DNA of 64,000 nucleotides, taken from the NCBI RefSeq assembly GCF_022605165.1, contig NC_063069.1:1488001-1552000 (forward strand), read 5' to 3'. This DNA comes from Purpureocillium takamizusanense (Eukaryota > Ascomycota > Sordariomycetes > Hypocreales > Ophiocordycipitaceae). Under the pieces are notes generated by a model, which saw nothing but the letters and a program-made list of their open reading frames with translations, was not told where the DNA came from and did no database searches. Positions 33,601 to 45,219 of this stretch are shown here, piece after piece. The position numbers were made by a program, and so were the translations under genes. The first letter of the stretch is position 1, and each line of letters opens with the position of its first letter.

Positions 33601-36600
33601 TGCCAGAAGCCGGTGCGTATAAGCGGCGGTGGATGAGGGCTGAAGGAAGACCATAACCTCCTCGCCTCGCGTCTTTAGGAGAATTGAGGTAAAAGAAATT
33701 TTCTGTTGAGGTTGGAAGGCTCGAAACCTTTGTTGAGGCAAGCCAGATGGAGCATGAAGATTTCGTCGTCTCTCAAGGGGTGCTGAGCAACACCACGAGC
33801 GAAGGGTCTAGTGTAAGGCAAGAGCTGAGCCGAGCAAGACAAGCCAGGTGAAGAGAGCACGCACACGAGACAGGCAGACGGACTTGCTCTTTGAGTCGTA
33901 TGGCAGCATCATCTATAAAAAAGAACATTAAATTCGCCTGTAAAGCCAGGAGGATCATGGCGCAACAACCTCGGCAAGCTCGATTTTTTGTGCCTCGTAC
34001 CGGCTCCGACAACCTACGGAGCAACGTCCCGTACCTGACGGCCGTCACCGCACGGCCCCGAAATGGGATTCATCGCCATGGCCTCCCGGTGCTCTCGGGC
34101 ACTAAGGAAACTAGGCGGCTCATCCCAGCTCTCGCGTGCTCATATGCAGGGCCAGCACATGGCAAATGCTCCTAGCCCGTAGCCACGGAGTGCGAGCCAT
34201 TTGATGGCGGAGGCGAATGGCGGCCGGTCGGACAAGCACCGCCGCCGAGGAGCCCATCTAGGGGTGCCTGCATATAACTAGACAGCGACATCGGCCAGCA
34301 TAGGTTGGCTCCGCGTCGAAGGACTTTGACGGCTGTTGAGAGCTCAGGCAAGAGTACATTTCGCTACTTGGGGTGTCGTGGGCGTGAGGTACCCTGACTA
34401 GCAGGGGTTGCTGCAGCCTTGGCCATTGGGGCCATGATTGGGTGACGAGGGATCCTTACCTATTAGCACTCGACGGTGGCGTGGCGCGGGAGGCATGCCA
34501 TGCCAGCTTGGCCAGGTCGCCCGACTTGTGTTGGCCCGCCCTGGTCCATCGTGACGACCCCGCGAGCTTTCTTCGCGCCAAGCCTTAACTTCACACCCCG
34601 TTACATCATCGAAGGCTGGCGGTGCCTGGCGCTCCAGGTTTCGTGGCAGGAGCGATGCATGTCGCCCATCCCACCCCGCCTTGGATTTCGCACGAGGCTG
34701 CACGGAAAAAGCGGCAGGTGCCTGTCTGTCTGTCTGCCTTGGTTCGCTAATATAGGTGATGAATTGGCAAAAGCAGATTTGCCTGTGCGCGCACCCAAGC
34801 AAAAGTCATCATGAAACTGATTGACACACTTGAAGCTGCTCGCACTTTCAGCATCTCGCCACTCGTTTCGCGCTTCAAGGATCGAAGCTACGCAGTACTT
34901 CGTATGTGCCGCCCGCATCAAACCAGGCATCGGCTTTCGCCCTTTTCGCCCTTTCACAGCCCGCTGCAACACCAGTGGATCTCTGGTGCCACAACAGCGC
35001 AATGCCATTCCTCTCCTATCAGGTCAAGTCATCTATTCTCGGGCACACCTAAGCTTTGCTGGTTGAGTTCTAGGTACCGATCAGCTTGGCTGAGAGCGAA
35101 ACCCTGCATAGCTTATGGCCAAGGACCTCAAGGCATCACCGGTCTTGGAACTCACGGATCTAGTGGCCCCGGGTGAGAGCAGTAACTAACCCTCGGCACA
35201 AGCTGCACGCACCCCATCGCGACATGGGTCTGGCGAGCCTCCTTTCTGCACCGTGCCCCCATCGCAATAAACATCTGGCACAGGCTGGAAAAGGCGCCGG
35301 CCGCGCGGCGCGCGAGAGGGCGTAAGCAGCGCGGCAGTCCCTTCCCGTCGCGCAGCATGTTGTCACGGTGCCACGCCGTTGCGGCGCCTCGCCGACGATC
35401 GCTTCCCGTTCGCGACCTACTTACGGCAACACGGACGGTGTGCGCCAGCGACTGAGTACAATTGGATGGAGTGAGGAGAAGGCAGACAATCTGACCACAC
35501 GCCTCTTTGGGCTGGACTATCGCCACGAGTTCAGGCTGACTGTTTCCAGCGCTCGTCCGGACCAAGAGCTGCCGCCAGACTAGCATCTCGAAGTGCCGGA
35601 GTCGATAGCTCGGATCCCCATAGCAGCATTGTGTCGGTGCCGCGCCCTCAAAGTCTCATCGCTCCCTCCAACCGTCACTCAGAGAGCGACCGAGCTCGTA
35701 CATGGTTCCAGACAGTGAACGGTAGGGCGCCTTCGACGTATAACCATCATTCCATAGCGGCTTACATACATGAGTCTGCGCCCAGAGCTGTTTCAGGAAT
35801 ATCTGCTGCACTACTCGGCGCTGCTGGCGAGCTCCACGTCTTGCCACAGAAGATTGTCCCACAGAGCTTCATTGGAGCAGGTCACACGTTGCGGAACGAA
35901 GGAAGATCAGCATGCACAAACGAATACCACTTGTCAAATCGTAGGGTAGACCCCAATCACAAAGTCCATTGCGCATGGAAAAGAAGCACGCACCAGAAAG
36001 ACCATTGATCATGTTGCGATCTCCATGGGCTTCTTTGCCGAAGGCAAAAGGCAGAGAGGCTTTGGGCGAGAACTTTGGTTTTCGGCCACACTCGCGTCAC
36101 TGTATGGCTCTCGTGACTACCACGCGACGCGGTGACCCCGGAGGCCTTGGTGACTTGCCGAGAGGAGCTGTCGGACTCAACCTTACGCCTGCCCGTGCCA
36201 CCACACCCACAGCCAGCCCTGGCCTGTCTTTTACCACGTGCAAGGCGAATTCGAGATGCATCGACAAGGTTACAGGTGGCTGGATGCAGGATGAATTTGG
36301 AGGATGGGACGGCAGGGACGAACGGGTTACTAAGTGGTGGCATCGAGCCCCTCATCACCCCTCCCACCACACCAACCTGCAGCCGTGGTGATGGTGGTGG
36401 TGGTGGTGCTGATGATTGCGGCTATGGATGGTCATCCGAGCCGGCGCCGATGTCTCAGACCCCGGATCACGGCGGGCAAGGGCGTGTAAGTGTTAGTGCT
36501 GTTTGCTTGTTTTAGCAACATCACTGCGCCCACGCCGATCCCCTCATTCTATCATCGGTCAAATCGCCGGCACGCCCCCCCCCCTCTTTCACCCTCTTCT

Positions 36601-39259
36601 CGGAACCCCCTGGGCCTGGACGGGTAGATCCTAGTGGGCTGATTGGCTTGTCACCACCTCGCACGTATCGAGTCCCGGGCATTTACGCCGGACCCCAGCA
36701 CGCCCTGCTTCCGCCCAAGGTGTTGAGAGGAATGTGGAAGGTTTGGACCCCACGAGCTTTGGTCTCGTCGTTGACGGGCGTCGCACTGTGCAATGCAGAC
36801 AACTGCTACGACGTTGTGCTTGCATACTGCTCTGTACGAAGGAGGTACTCTCTGCGCTCGGGGGGTCGCCCTGCCGGTGCCTGGCGGCCGTGCATCGCGC
36901 TCACAGACAGAGATGGGAGTCTCAGTGTGACACCTCGTCAGAGTTGCTTCGGACATGGGCAAAAGTGATGCCGACTTGACTTTGCAGCAGTCCATGGACG
37001 AGCCACGGACAAAATGGACTGCACGCCCACTGCCGTCCCTCATCGCTGTCCGATACATGCCTGACCTTTTTGGCCGACTCGACCGTCGTTCCCCTCTCTC
37101 AGACGAGGCGAGCGACGCGGGCCCCCGAGCACTGGCGGTGCAGCCCCTGGCCCTATCTAGAGTTGATGGTGTCACCGGCCTGCCCCCGGACGGTTTGGTG
37201 GGAACCCGAGTCAGTCGCAGGATTGCGACACCGCCAGCGACCCTGCAGAGTCTCTGCCGGCTGCAGGACCCACTGCATCTTCCTCGGTCCCCCTCTCGCC
37301 CTGTCAGCCAACGCGCGCCGCCCACATTATTTCCTTATTCAGTCGCGCGCTCGCTTGCGCCCATGGTAGCCATGCGTGGCGGCGCGGCGTGAGGTAAGAT
37401 GAAGCATAGGGGATGGCAGAGACGTGCCTGCTTGGCCCTCGATCCACACCGGCTTCCTCAAGCTCGAACGAATGCCTCGTCGGCCAGGCGATCATGTTTC
37501 AAGGCCTGCGAGATGCGTCTATAGGGCAAGGTTTCTTTGCGCTTATACCTGTTGGATCGTCGGCGTCGTCAATTGAATGGCGCACGCCGCAGCCGCAGCC
37601 GGCGTTGGCTCTGTCTCTGTCAGTGTCAGCCATCGGGGCGCGTCTCCTGGCCCCCGTTGCCGCCGCCGCTTCCCCAAAGCGGTGCAAATATTTTACCGGC
37701 GGGATTCAATTTGTCCTACGCAAAAATCTGCGTCACAGTCCGTCTGGCAGACGGTACAGTATACTAGATCTTGGGTGTGTGGTGGACTGGTGGCGAGCCA
37801 TAGCACTATTTCCGCAGGCCAGGCAAGCCTTTGGCGCGCGCGCGCGCGCACACACGCACATCACATCGCGGCACATTTAGGATGACTGCGGTAACTTGCC
37901 AAACTTCCTTTCTCTTCGACCGTTCCATGGCATGGCAGAGGCGCATGTTGGCGAGACGGGTCTGCACACGCTTCGCGCAATGATGAGGCCCCCAACCACG
38001 ACCTTGGACGGGGCAACGCCTCTTTGACGACTCGCTGCGTCCGCTGTTCATTGTCTGGCGTGAATCGAGTCGTTTTTCTCCTTCCTCTATCCGCCGCGGT
38101 GCAGTATGGTATATTGACACGGGAGTATTGTATTATCTGCACGTCTCCCGGGTGGGGATTTGGTAGCCCTCCTCCAGGATGGCGAGATCTGTAGCTCCAG
38201 CGCGGACGCAGTGCGGCAAGCAATGCAAGAAAGAGGACACGCGCAGATCCCGAAGATGGTGTCTCGATTTGGCACCAGGAAGCGCGAATACACACAATGG
38301 CAACACATCGAATCGGCTATACGGCTTACATATTCGTGACTTGAAAATGGCAAGCCTGGCTAGCACCGCCCATCGGCAGACATATCGAACAAAGTCGGGA
38401 AACCGCCCCGCCCCGCACTGCCCCATGACATTGCGTGAGAAATACCACTCCGTGTAACTACCGCCTTTTTCTATTCTCAACACAATTGCACAGAAGTGAA
38501 TGAACCAAAAGGCCGAATTTGCTTGCTGGTCAGGACCACAGTGTCATCCCCGCTCCCCGCGCATCGAGCCTCTACCCTCCACAGTCGCCTCCTCCCCGGT
38601 GTACGTCATACCCAAAAAGACTCTCGAGTGCTCAAGCGCCCGAAATGTCAACCGGCGACAGAAAATGTCCACCCTCGGGTAAGCAGGCGTGTTCCAGAAC
38701 ACGGGGTGAAGATATACTAGCATCAATCGACGACAAACAGTATATTTTTAAACTGTCGTGGTCGCGTGTCTCAGCTGTGGATTGCGTGGTTTTCGTTGGT
38801 GAGAGCTGCTGCTGCTGCGGACCGTCAGGGTGGCAGACGGCTTGCGCGCGCCTGGGCTGACGCCGTTTCCCTGCTGCGATGCAACATCGTGGCTCCCCGA
38901 CGTGGGCCCGGCTGACCCAGTCATCAGGCGCAGCGGGGCCCGAGTACTAATAAGGCACCCAAGGCAAGCCGCGGTGTGAGCGTGCCTGGCAAAGCAGCGC
39001 GTCGTGCGTCGGGCTGGCAGGGTATACGAGGGGTCCGAACTGCCCAATTGCTCAGAAAATGCTGAGGCGCGAGTCGGAGCAGGGTGAATGTCTTCGCTGG
39101 CTTGTTTTGCCAAGCAAATGGTACAGGAATTCCGAGTTCTGCTCGATACAGAAAACATGTCAAACGGCGAATCACCCATCTGAGCGGCGCTGGTGCTGAC
39201 GCCAGCCGGACGTGCAGGCAGGATTCATCCCTGTCGCAGAATTCTGGGAGCAGGACTGC
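33601..39259. other. Gene-poor 5.6 kb stretch
   Basis: I find no recognisable gene or domain on either strand. Frames up to 225 codons exist but are Arg/Ser/Ala-rich and without family resemblance. A GC/CA dinucleotide run lies at about 37837-37858. Since recognisable synthase homology ends abruptly near 33600, the missing upstream part of the synthase may once have lain here. Confidence 0.5.
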
Positions 39260-41899
39260 TCAGCAGGGCGGCTTGTTGTGACCATTCTCAAAGTAATACA
39301 ACACCGACTCCATGTCAGATGCCGCGGCCGCCGTCGATGTCGTTGCGTCCACGCCGCCCCCAACCTCGGGCCAGTCCCACTGCACCCCCGCCATGGGACC
39401 AGCAACATCAAAGTCTATCATGTTGGGCATCTGCGGATACCAGGCGTTCTGCATGTCGACTAAGTCAGACACGCCGAGGTGACCGCCGCCGCCGGTGCCT
39501 AGAGTGTTCGGATCCACGACGGTGTGAAAGAGTTCCTCTCGAGAGTGCCATTCGGGCTTGTACAGGTCGTCGACGGGGCTGAACGAGTTGTTTGAGCCGC
39601 TGCTGCGCCCCGACGACTCTGACGATGGCAGAGAGGGTTGTAAGGCTGGCGGCACTGTTGTGTCCCTGGGTGAAACAAAGGACGATGCTGACGAGCCCAG
39701 AACGGCAGTCGTGGCCGTTGACATCGTGTCCGAGTCGGATGAAGAAGACGCCTGCATCATGGGAGGCGGGCTGGGGTGGTGCATGGGTGACGGCATGCCT
39801 GAAGACCCAGAGCTGGACGAGCTAGATCCGGATCGGGAGCCACCTCCTCCGTACATTCTGACGCACGATCGCAGGTGCTTGCGCACCTGTCGCAGTGAGC
39901 GACCCTGGTTGAGGAACTCGTTCTGGCAGGTGGCGTATAGTCTCGATGCCAGCAGCTGCATCCGCCCGTCGTATGCGTGCATTGTGGGCAGATCCACCAG
40001 GAGCCCGCCCGTCCGCTTCTTCCTATCAACAAGGGTAATTGCCCGCGCGCATGTGTCCATGGCCAGGCAGAAGGCGTCCGGGAAGGACGAACGAAGTGAG
40101 GGAGTGATGCTGAACAGGTCCTGCGGCTGCTCGGATATGAGGGAAAAAATATGCAGAATTTCCTGAGCTGAGCCCAACAATCTGTCAAGCACCTCGGGGG
40201 TCATGGGTTCGTCGACGCTGCCTTGCGGCATGATGGGAAAGAGGAAGTGAATCGCCATCGTGTGGTAGACGAGCAGAACTAGACTCCTTGACGACACCTC
40301 GGTCACCTGTCGGTTGAGAATGTGGATACTCTCCATCAATACTCTGTTGATCTCGCGGCAAACGCAAGCAATGTCCTGAGTCGGCTTGCCTTGCTGGATC
40401 CTCTGCAAAGCCAGCAGCGGCGCTTCCTGCCAGGAACGGGTGGCTAGCGACTCGATGTTATCCGGGTCTTGAGGATACAGGGCGAAAATATAAGCGACGA
40501 CGCTCACAATATGAGCCAATGGCCACATCTCCCGGATGACCGCCTTTTGTCTCTGAAGTGTGCTGAAATTTTCTGAAACCAGATCCAGCTGAATGATGGC
40601 TGATGAGGCCTCAGTAACCGGAAGGAAGATGGATGTCAGCGACGTCGGCAGCAAGGCAGGGAAGTGCCCGTTGCCCATCTGAATGAACGCCCAAAGGCTC
40701 AACGAATAGGTAGTCCAGTACAAGTAAGCGACAACCTCTTTTTCCACGTCGAAGACGTCAATACCGTTGATGCGACTGGATATCAGTGGCGCAGCCGTGC
40801 TTGATATTTGTTCCTTTATCTCGGTGGCGATACTACCAGCCAGGCCAATGTAGCATGTAGCCCGGCGGATCTGAAACGAGCATAGAGAATTCCACCCCAG
40901 GAGCATGAGAGCTTGGGCTGTTGAAATGCCGCTGAATATCCTGGTTGAGATACCGCTGTACATGCGACTCGGGTCCACAGCTGCGCCGTTGCTGGGAGAG
41001 GGTTGATTGGACCGGAGAGACCGGCTTCGAAGTTGGGCGATGGCCCACCGGAGTAGGACATGACCACGGGCGACGGCGACTTCATCGCCGATGCTGAAGT
41101 TGGCGTCCGCAAGCATGGTTGCCAAAAGGATCTCATCGTGGGTGCCGTCTCGCAGTTCCCGGAGCAGCAACGTCTTGGAGACCAGGAAAGACAGAGGATG
41201 CACCGAGAACCACACGTCAATGAGCTGTGTCTGTTGGCGCTGGCCATAGTCTGAAAGGGGGTTGCCGCCCAACGGATCATTGTCGAACATGGTCGGTGTT
41301 TCGTCCCCAATGAGACCGCACAAGAAGAACCTCGCGCCACCATCCTCAACGTGATGGCAACCTAGGGAGCCGAACTGTTCCGTGACTAGCCCGACCAGGT
41401 CGTGCGTCAGGAGGGAGAGGATGCCAGTGTATTTGACATTCCTGGGGTTGAACTTTGCTGAAAGACTCTCGTTGCGGCCAGGCGCGGAGTTTTGAATGGA
41501 CCGGTGATAGGTCGATATCCGCTCCTGCCAAGGGTTGGAGCGAGGGCCAGCGTCTGTGGAGAAGTTCTCGTAAAACTTTTGCTCAAGAGCCTGGGCCACG
41601 TTATCGCCATCACCCACAGGGGTAATCTCTTCGGAAATGATGCCGACGGGGCTGCTGGTCGGTGATCCTATTGTTGCTGAGCGCTGTCTGTTGACGCTCG
41701 CTTGCCCGGTAGGCCCACCGATGTCTGATCTAGAGCTATCTTGGCTGATATTACGAGCTTTGGGACGGGGAGGCTCAAAGTCGTAGATGCAGTCTGCCCC
41801 TTGCCTCCGGCACGCCTCGCAGATAGTCTCGTTGGAGCACTTGATTTTTCGGGCTCGGCAGAAGGCGCACGACCGTCTCAAAGGGTGTTTTGAGGCCAT
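39260..41899 (-). CDS. Zn2Cys6 transcription factor with fungal-specific middle domain
   Basis: Uninterrupted frame of 879 residues from the ATG at 41897-41899 (MASKHPLRRS; an in-frame ATG 27 bp upstream is possible). The DNA-binding cluster is near the N terminus, with spacing C-x2-C-x6-C-x5-C-x2-C-x6-C (CAFCRARKIKC, then CEACRRQGADC). The middle region (residues about 200-620) has the alternating helical pattern of the Fungal_trans regulatory domain, e.g. VWFSVHPLSFLVSKTLLLRE and EKEVVAYLYWTTYSLSLWAF. The C-terminal 200 residues are Ser/Gly/Pro-rich and acidic, ending with an aromatic-rich patch, as in activation domains. It lies between a dead synthase and a dead transporter, so it may be the former cluster regulator. 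No intron is apparent and the frame is intact. Confidence 0.93.
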   Translation of the reverse strand: MASKHPLRRSCAFCRARKIKCSNETICEACRRQGADCIYDFEPPRPKARNISQDSSRSDIGGPTGQASVNRQRSATIGSPTSSPVGIISEEITPVGDGDNVAQALEQKFYENFSTDAGPRSNPWQERISTYHRSIQNSAPGRNESLSAKFNPRNVKYTGILSLLTHDLVGLVTEQFGSLGCHHVEDGGARFFLCGLIGDETPTMFDNDPLGGNPLSDYGQRQQTQLIDVWFSVHPLSFLVSKTLLLRELRDGTHDEILLATMLADANFSIGDEVAVARGHVLLRWAIAQLRSRSLRSNQPSPSNGAAVDPSRMYSGISTRIFSGISTAQALMLLGWNSLCSFQIRRATCYIGLAGSIATEIKEQISSTAAPLISSRINGIDVFDVEKEVVAYLYWTTYSLSLWAFIQMGNGHFPALLPTSLTSIFLPVTEASSAIIQLDLVSENFSTLQRQKAVIREMWPLAHIVSVVAYIFALYPQDPDNIESLATRSWQEAPLLALQRIQQGKPTQDIACVCREINRVLMESIHILNRQVTEVSSRSLVLLVYHTMAIHFLFPIMPQGSVDEPMTPEVLDRLLGSAQEILHIFSLISEQPQDLFSITPSLRSSFPDAFCLAMDTCARAITLVDRKKRTGGLLVDLPTMHAYDGRMQLLASRLYATCQNEFLNQGRSLRQVRKHLRSCVRMYGGGGSRSGSSSSSSGSSGMPSPMHHPSPPPMMQASSSSDSDTMSTATTAVLGSSASSFVSPRDTTVPPALQPSLPSSESSGRSSGSNNSFSPVDDLYKPEWHSREELFHTVVDPNTLGTGGGGHLGVSDLVDMQNAWYPQMPNMIDFDVAGPMAGVQWDWPEVGGGVDATTSTAAAASDMESVLYYFENGHNKPPC

Positions 41900-42856
41900 C
41901 GTGAATATGTGAAGATGCGGATACACGGCGTGAGGTACGAGTGGGATACTGCAAGAGCAGTATGCCAGCCCAAGACCTTACTTGCTCCAAACGACAGGGA
42001 GCAGGTTTTGGTGAACGCCTTGAGAAGTAATGTAGCGCGTATGGCAAACGAGATACCTCGAATATCAGTGACGCTTATGGTGGTACACGATTAGTTGCAG
42101 CACTGGGGTGGTGCTGGTGTTGATGGCGAGAAGGAGTTGAGATGGGAGAAGGTCTTGCCGCAACTCCAGGGAGACTTGCCTCTTTGTATTGCATTGAAAA
42201 GACCAATTCCTGTAATGGCAGAGGTAAAGAAACAATCGGATCGATGGGGGCCGCGGCATATGTATACAAGAAGGGCAGCGCGCGGTGCGTTGTTGCGAAC
42301 AGCACAGAACGGCAGACACTGTGCCACGCCGCATGCACGCCCGGGTCCTTCTTAGTAGGAGGAGGGAGGAATGGCACAGGGCCACGAGGGAGGGCAACCC
42401 TTGCAACCCTTTCTGCAGTATACTCGGGGAAAGGCGACGAAGCACCCGGGGGTGGGAAGAGGAAGAGCGAGCCATGGCGGGCGGCACCATAGGCGAGCGA
42501 GGGGGGGGAGCAGCCTTGGAGAACAGATTGAGCAGCGCCAGGGAAGGGATCGAGCTCCGCTGGACGCGGGAGAATGCGGCAGGCGAGGACAGACAAACAA
42601 AGGCTCGCGCTGCGCTACATTGCCTTGGCTGGAGCCGTCGTGAGCGCCAAGAGGCGGCTGGGCCTCGTGGCGGTGGTGGTGGTCACCAAGCACGATCCCT
42701 CAGTCGCTCTCACTCAGCGCGCGTAAGGCCGAGCCATGCCTCGTCGGACGGCCGTTGCAACGGTACCCGCAGTGGTGCTAGTGTGAAGGTGCCTGTGTGT
42801 GTGCCAGTGTGCCTGGCTGGCTGCGCAAGTGTCTGCGTCGTCGCTGCAGGTCATGG

Positions 42857-42881
42857 TGGAGGAGGAGGAGGAGGAGGAGGA
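42857..42881. repeat. (GGA)n microsatellite
   Basis: About eight GGA units in the spacer upstream of the Zn2Cys6 regulator. Confidence 0.85.
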
Positions 42882-43560
42882 TGCTGGGCGCTGGATGCTG
42901 CTGATGGATTGCTGATGATGGATGGGGTGGCGTGGGCCGCACTGCAACCACAACCGCATCTGCACCTCAAGTGAGCGTGGTCTTGGTTGTTGGAGAGGGA
43001 GTGGGGAGGAAGAAGTTCAGCCTGGGCGACGATGGAGAGCCATGGCAGAAGGAGGAGGGGGCGTGTGATGCATTGAAGACATCGATGGTAGGTGCGCGCC
43101 GTGGTGGTTGGCAGGTGCCGGGCTCGGTGGGCCCGAACGGGGCGGGGCGTTCCCGGGGCCCCTGGAGCCCGCTGGAGCCCTCATCCCTCCACTGCTTGCG
43201 AACCCTGGAGGGTGGGGCGCCAGGGAATCCCGGGACGGGACTGCCTGCCCCGCCTGTTAGTACTTCCGTCGCACAGGGGGGATGTACTCGACGGGTCACG
43301 ACGGAGGCGTGGGCTTGTATCCTCCATCCCTCCCATTCCTCCTTCCTTGTCTTGTCGTTCGTGCCTTCCATGGTAGGCTGCCATGCTGCCAAGATGCCAA
43401 CCTTGAAGTCTGCTGCTCCATTTCCCCTCGGTTCGTTTCGTATCTGCGTGCGAGACGCCATCTTGGCTCTGCCGCGTGGAAGAAATGCCCCGCCCAAGCA
43501 CTCCATCGTCTCTTTTCCGGCTCTCGGGTCATCTGTAACCGCATCCATCCTGCTAAGGTA

Positions 43561-43583
43561 TTCATCCATCCATCCATCCATCC
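43561..43583. repeat. (CATC)n microsatellite
   Basis: Five to six CATC tetramers in the same spacer. Confidence 0.85.
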
Positions 43584-45219
43584 GCCCATGGAAGCCTCCT
43601 GCTCTACTTCACTCTCAGGATTCGGCTATCTGCCTCTTTTCCCCATTATCCGGCTCTCCACTTCCTCCACTTGTCTCCTCCCTTCTCTCACCCTCTTCAA
43701 TTTACCATACCTACCTACGCCTCGTGTCCCCCCCGCCTCCCCCATCCAACATCTCGATCGGTTGACCGCCATCATGCCGCCCTGCGGGAATCCCAGCTAC
43801 GAAAACGTGGCACACCCACCCAGCCGGGAACCCACCCCGCTACTGGCCATCCAACCCCCCCTGTGTGTCTCGTCCCGCAGCTTCGGCATCTTTCTTCGGA
43901 GCTTTGTCGTCTGGAGGGTAACTTTGAGCTCAGCCTGGCGATTTGCTCCTGCATGTCCCTGCGTTCCTGTGACCAACAGTTCGGCATCGAGGCGCATACA
44001 CGCAGGCAATAACATTCGGCATCCATAGGACCCCGACTAAATGAGACAGCGCCCAACAGCCCGTGACACGAAACGGCACCAGCTCCTGCGAAGCTGACAG
44101 CTCGCCAGTCCTCTGCGTCAAACCTGACACAGACCTGACAGCAACGACCCAACCTGCCTGTGTCACCTTATGTCGTGCTTCGGGAAACCGAATGGAATCA
44201 TAGGTGGGCTCAAATTTGTCAAGGCTGATCTGCCGATCACTGCCACTGCAGTTGCAAATCCAAACGCCAGCTAGTATTGCTTCTTGCAGTATCGCAAGGC
44301 TGCCTTAAGGGTGATAGACCAGGGACCTTCGGATAACAGAGGGCTTGGCCGAGTGATAACATGCTGTCAATGGCACCGGTATGCTATGCTCCCAGGACGG
44401 GGCACGGCGTGGGCGGTCGGAGTTGTCGGTGCCGGGACCCACAACGGAGCGGGGCGACTGGTCGGTGCGGCTCCGTCCGCCGGGCGGCCCACTCGCTTGT
44501 GCAGCAGGTGTTGTGCGTCTCTTTCTTTGGTATAAACTAGCGATGATGATAGCATGTCCAATGACAAGTAGCTGTAAACGGGCGGGGTTTCTTGCATCTC
44601 GGTCATTTGCCATAGCTATAGCGTGACTGAGGCCAAATCGATCCCCTGGTCACATCTACACCTCAAACGCTGACATGAGCAAACGGTCGAGCCGACTCCT
44701 CTATCCCCGGGCACCACCACCTCAACATTCAGCACCGTGGCAGTAAGCTCCAGTCTTAGTTTGTGGTTCGCGAGGACCAGAATGCTTCTTTGTTGGCCAG
44801 CCGCAAGCAAATAACACCTCGAGTGAGAGCAGTCGCCACATGGCGTGACAAAAGCTATGAGTGATATGTGACGTGTGTGAAGTGCTGCGAGGATGTGGAG
44901 TTTTTGGTCCATGATGCCGGAGCCCTGACGGAGCTTTCAAGTTCCGATGCTGCTGTCTTAGTAGTAGTGCAGTTTATTGCTAATATTTGCAAATAACTAG
45001 TGCTAGCGGGACACAGTGATACTAATATGTTGTTCTCGACTTGATTGCGGCAGGTGCTGATGGCTGCTACTGCCGTTGCTGTCAGCCTGTCACGCCCGAC
45101 TCCGCTGCTGGTGCCGCCGCTACCTCAACCCTTCCTGGTTCGACGTGGTAACCAAAATTGAAAGGGGTCAGTGTCCAAAACACCAAGTAGCAGCTCTTCT
45201 CTACCGCATCACGCGCAAA

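Larger units (their letters stand above)
41900..45219. other. Long divergent spacer between the regulator and the transporter relic
   Basis: 3.3 kb without a recognisable gene. It includes a GGA run (42857-42881), a CATC run (43561-43583) and C/T-rich stretches near 43620-43740. Frames up to 277 codons are low-complexity. The long upstream region may include leader sequence of the regulator. Confidence 0.5.

Noticed and set aside
42932..43765. 277-codon + frame upstream of the Zn2Cys6 regulator
   Set aside because: Crosses microsatellites and pyrimidine-rich leader-like DNA; no family resemblance.
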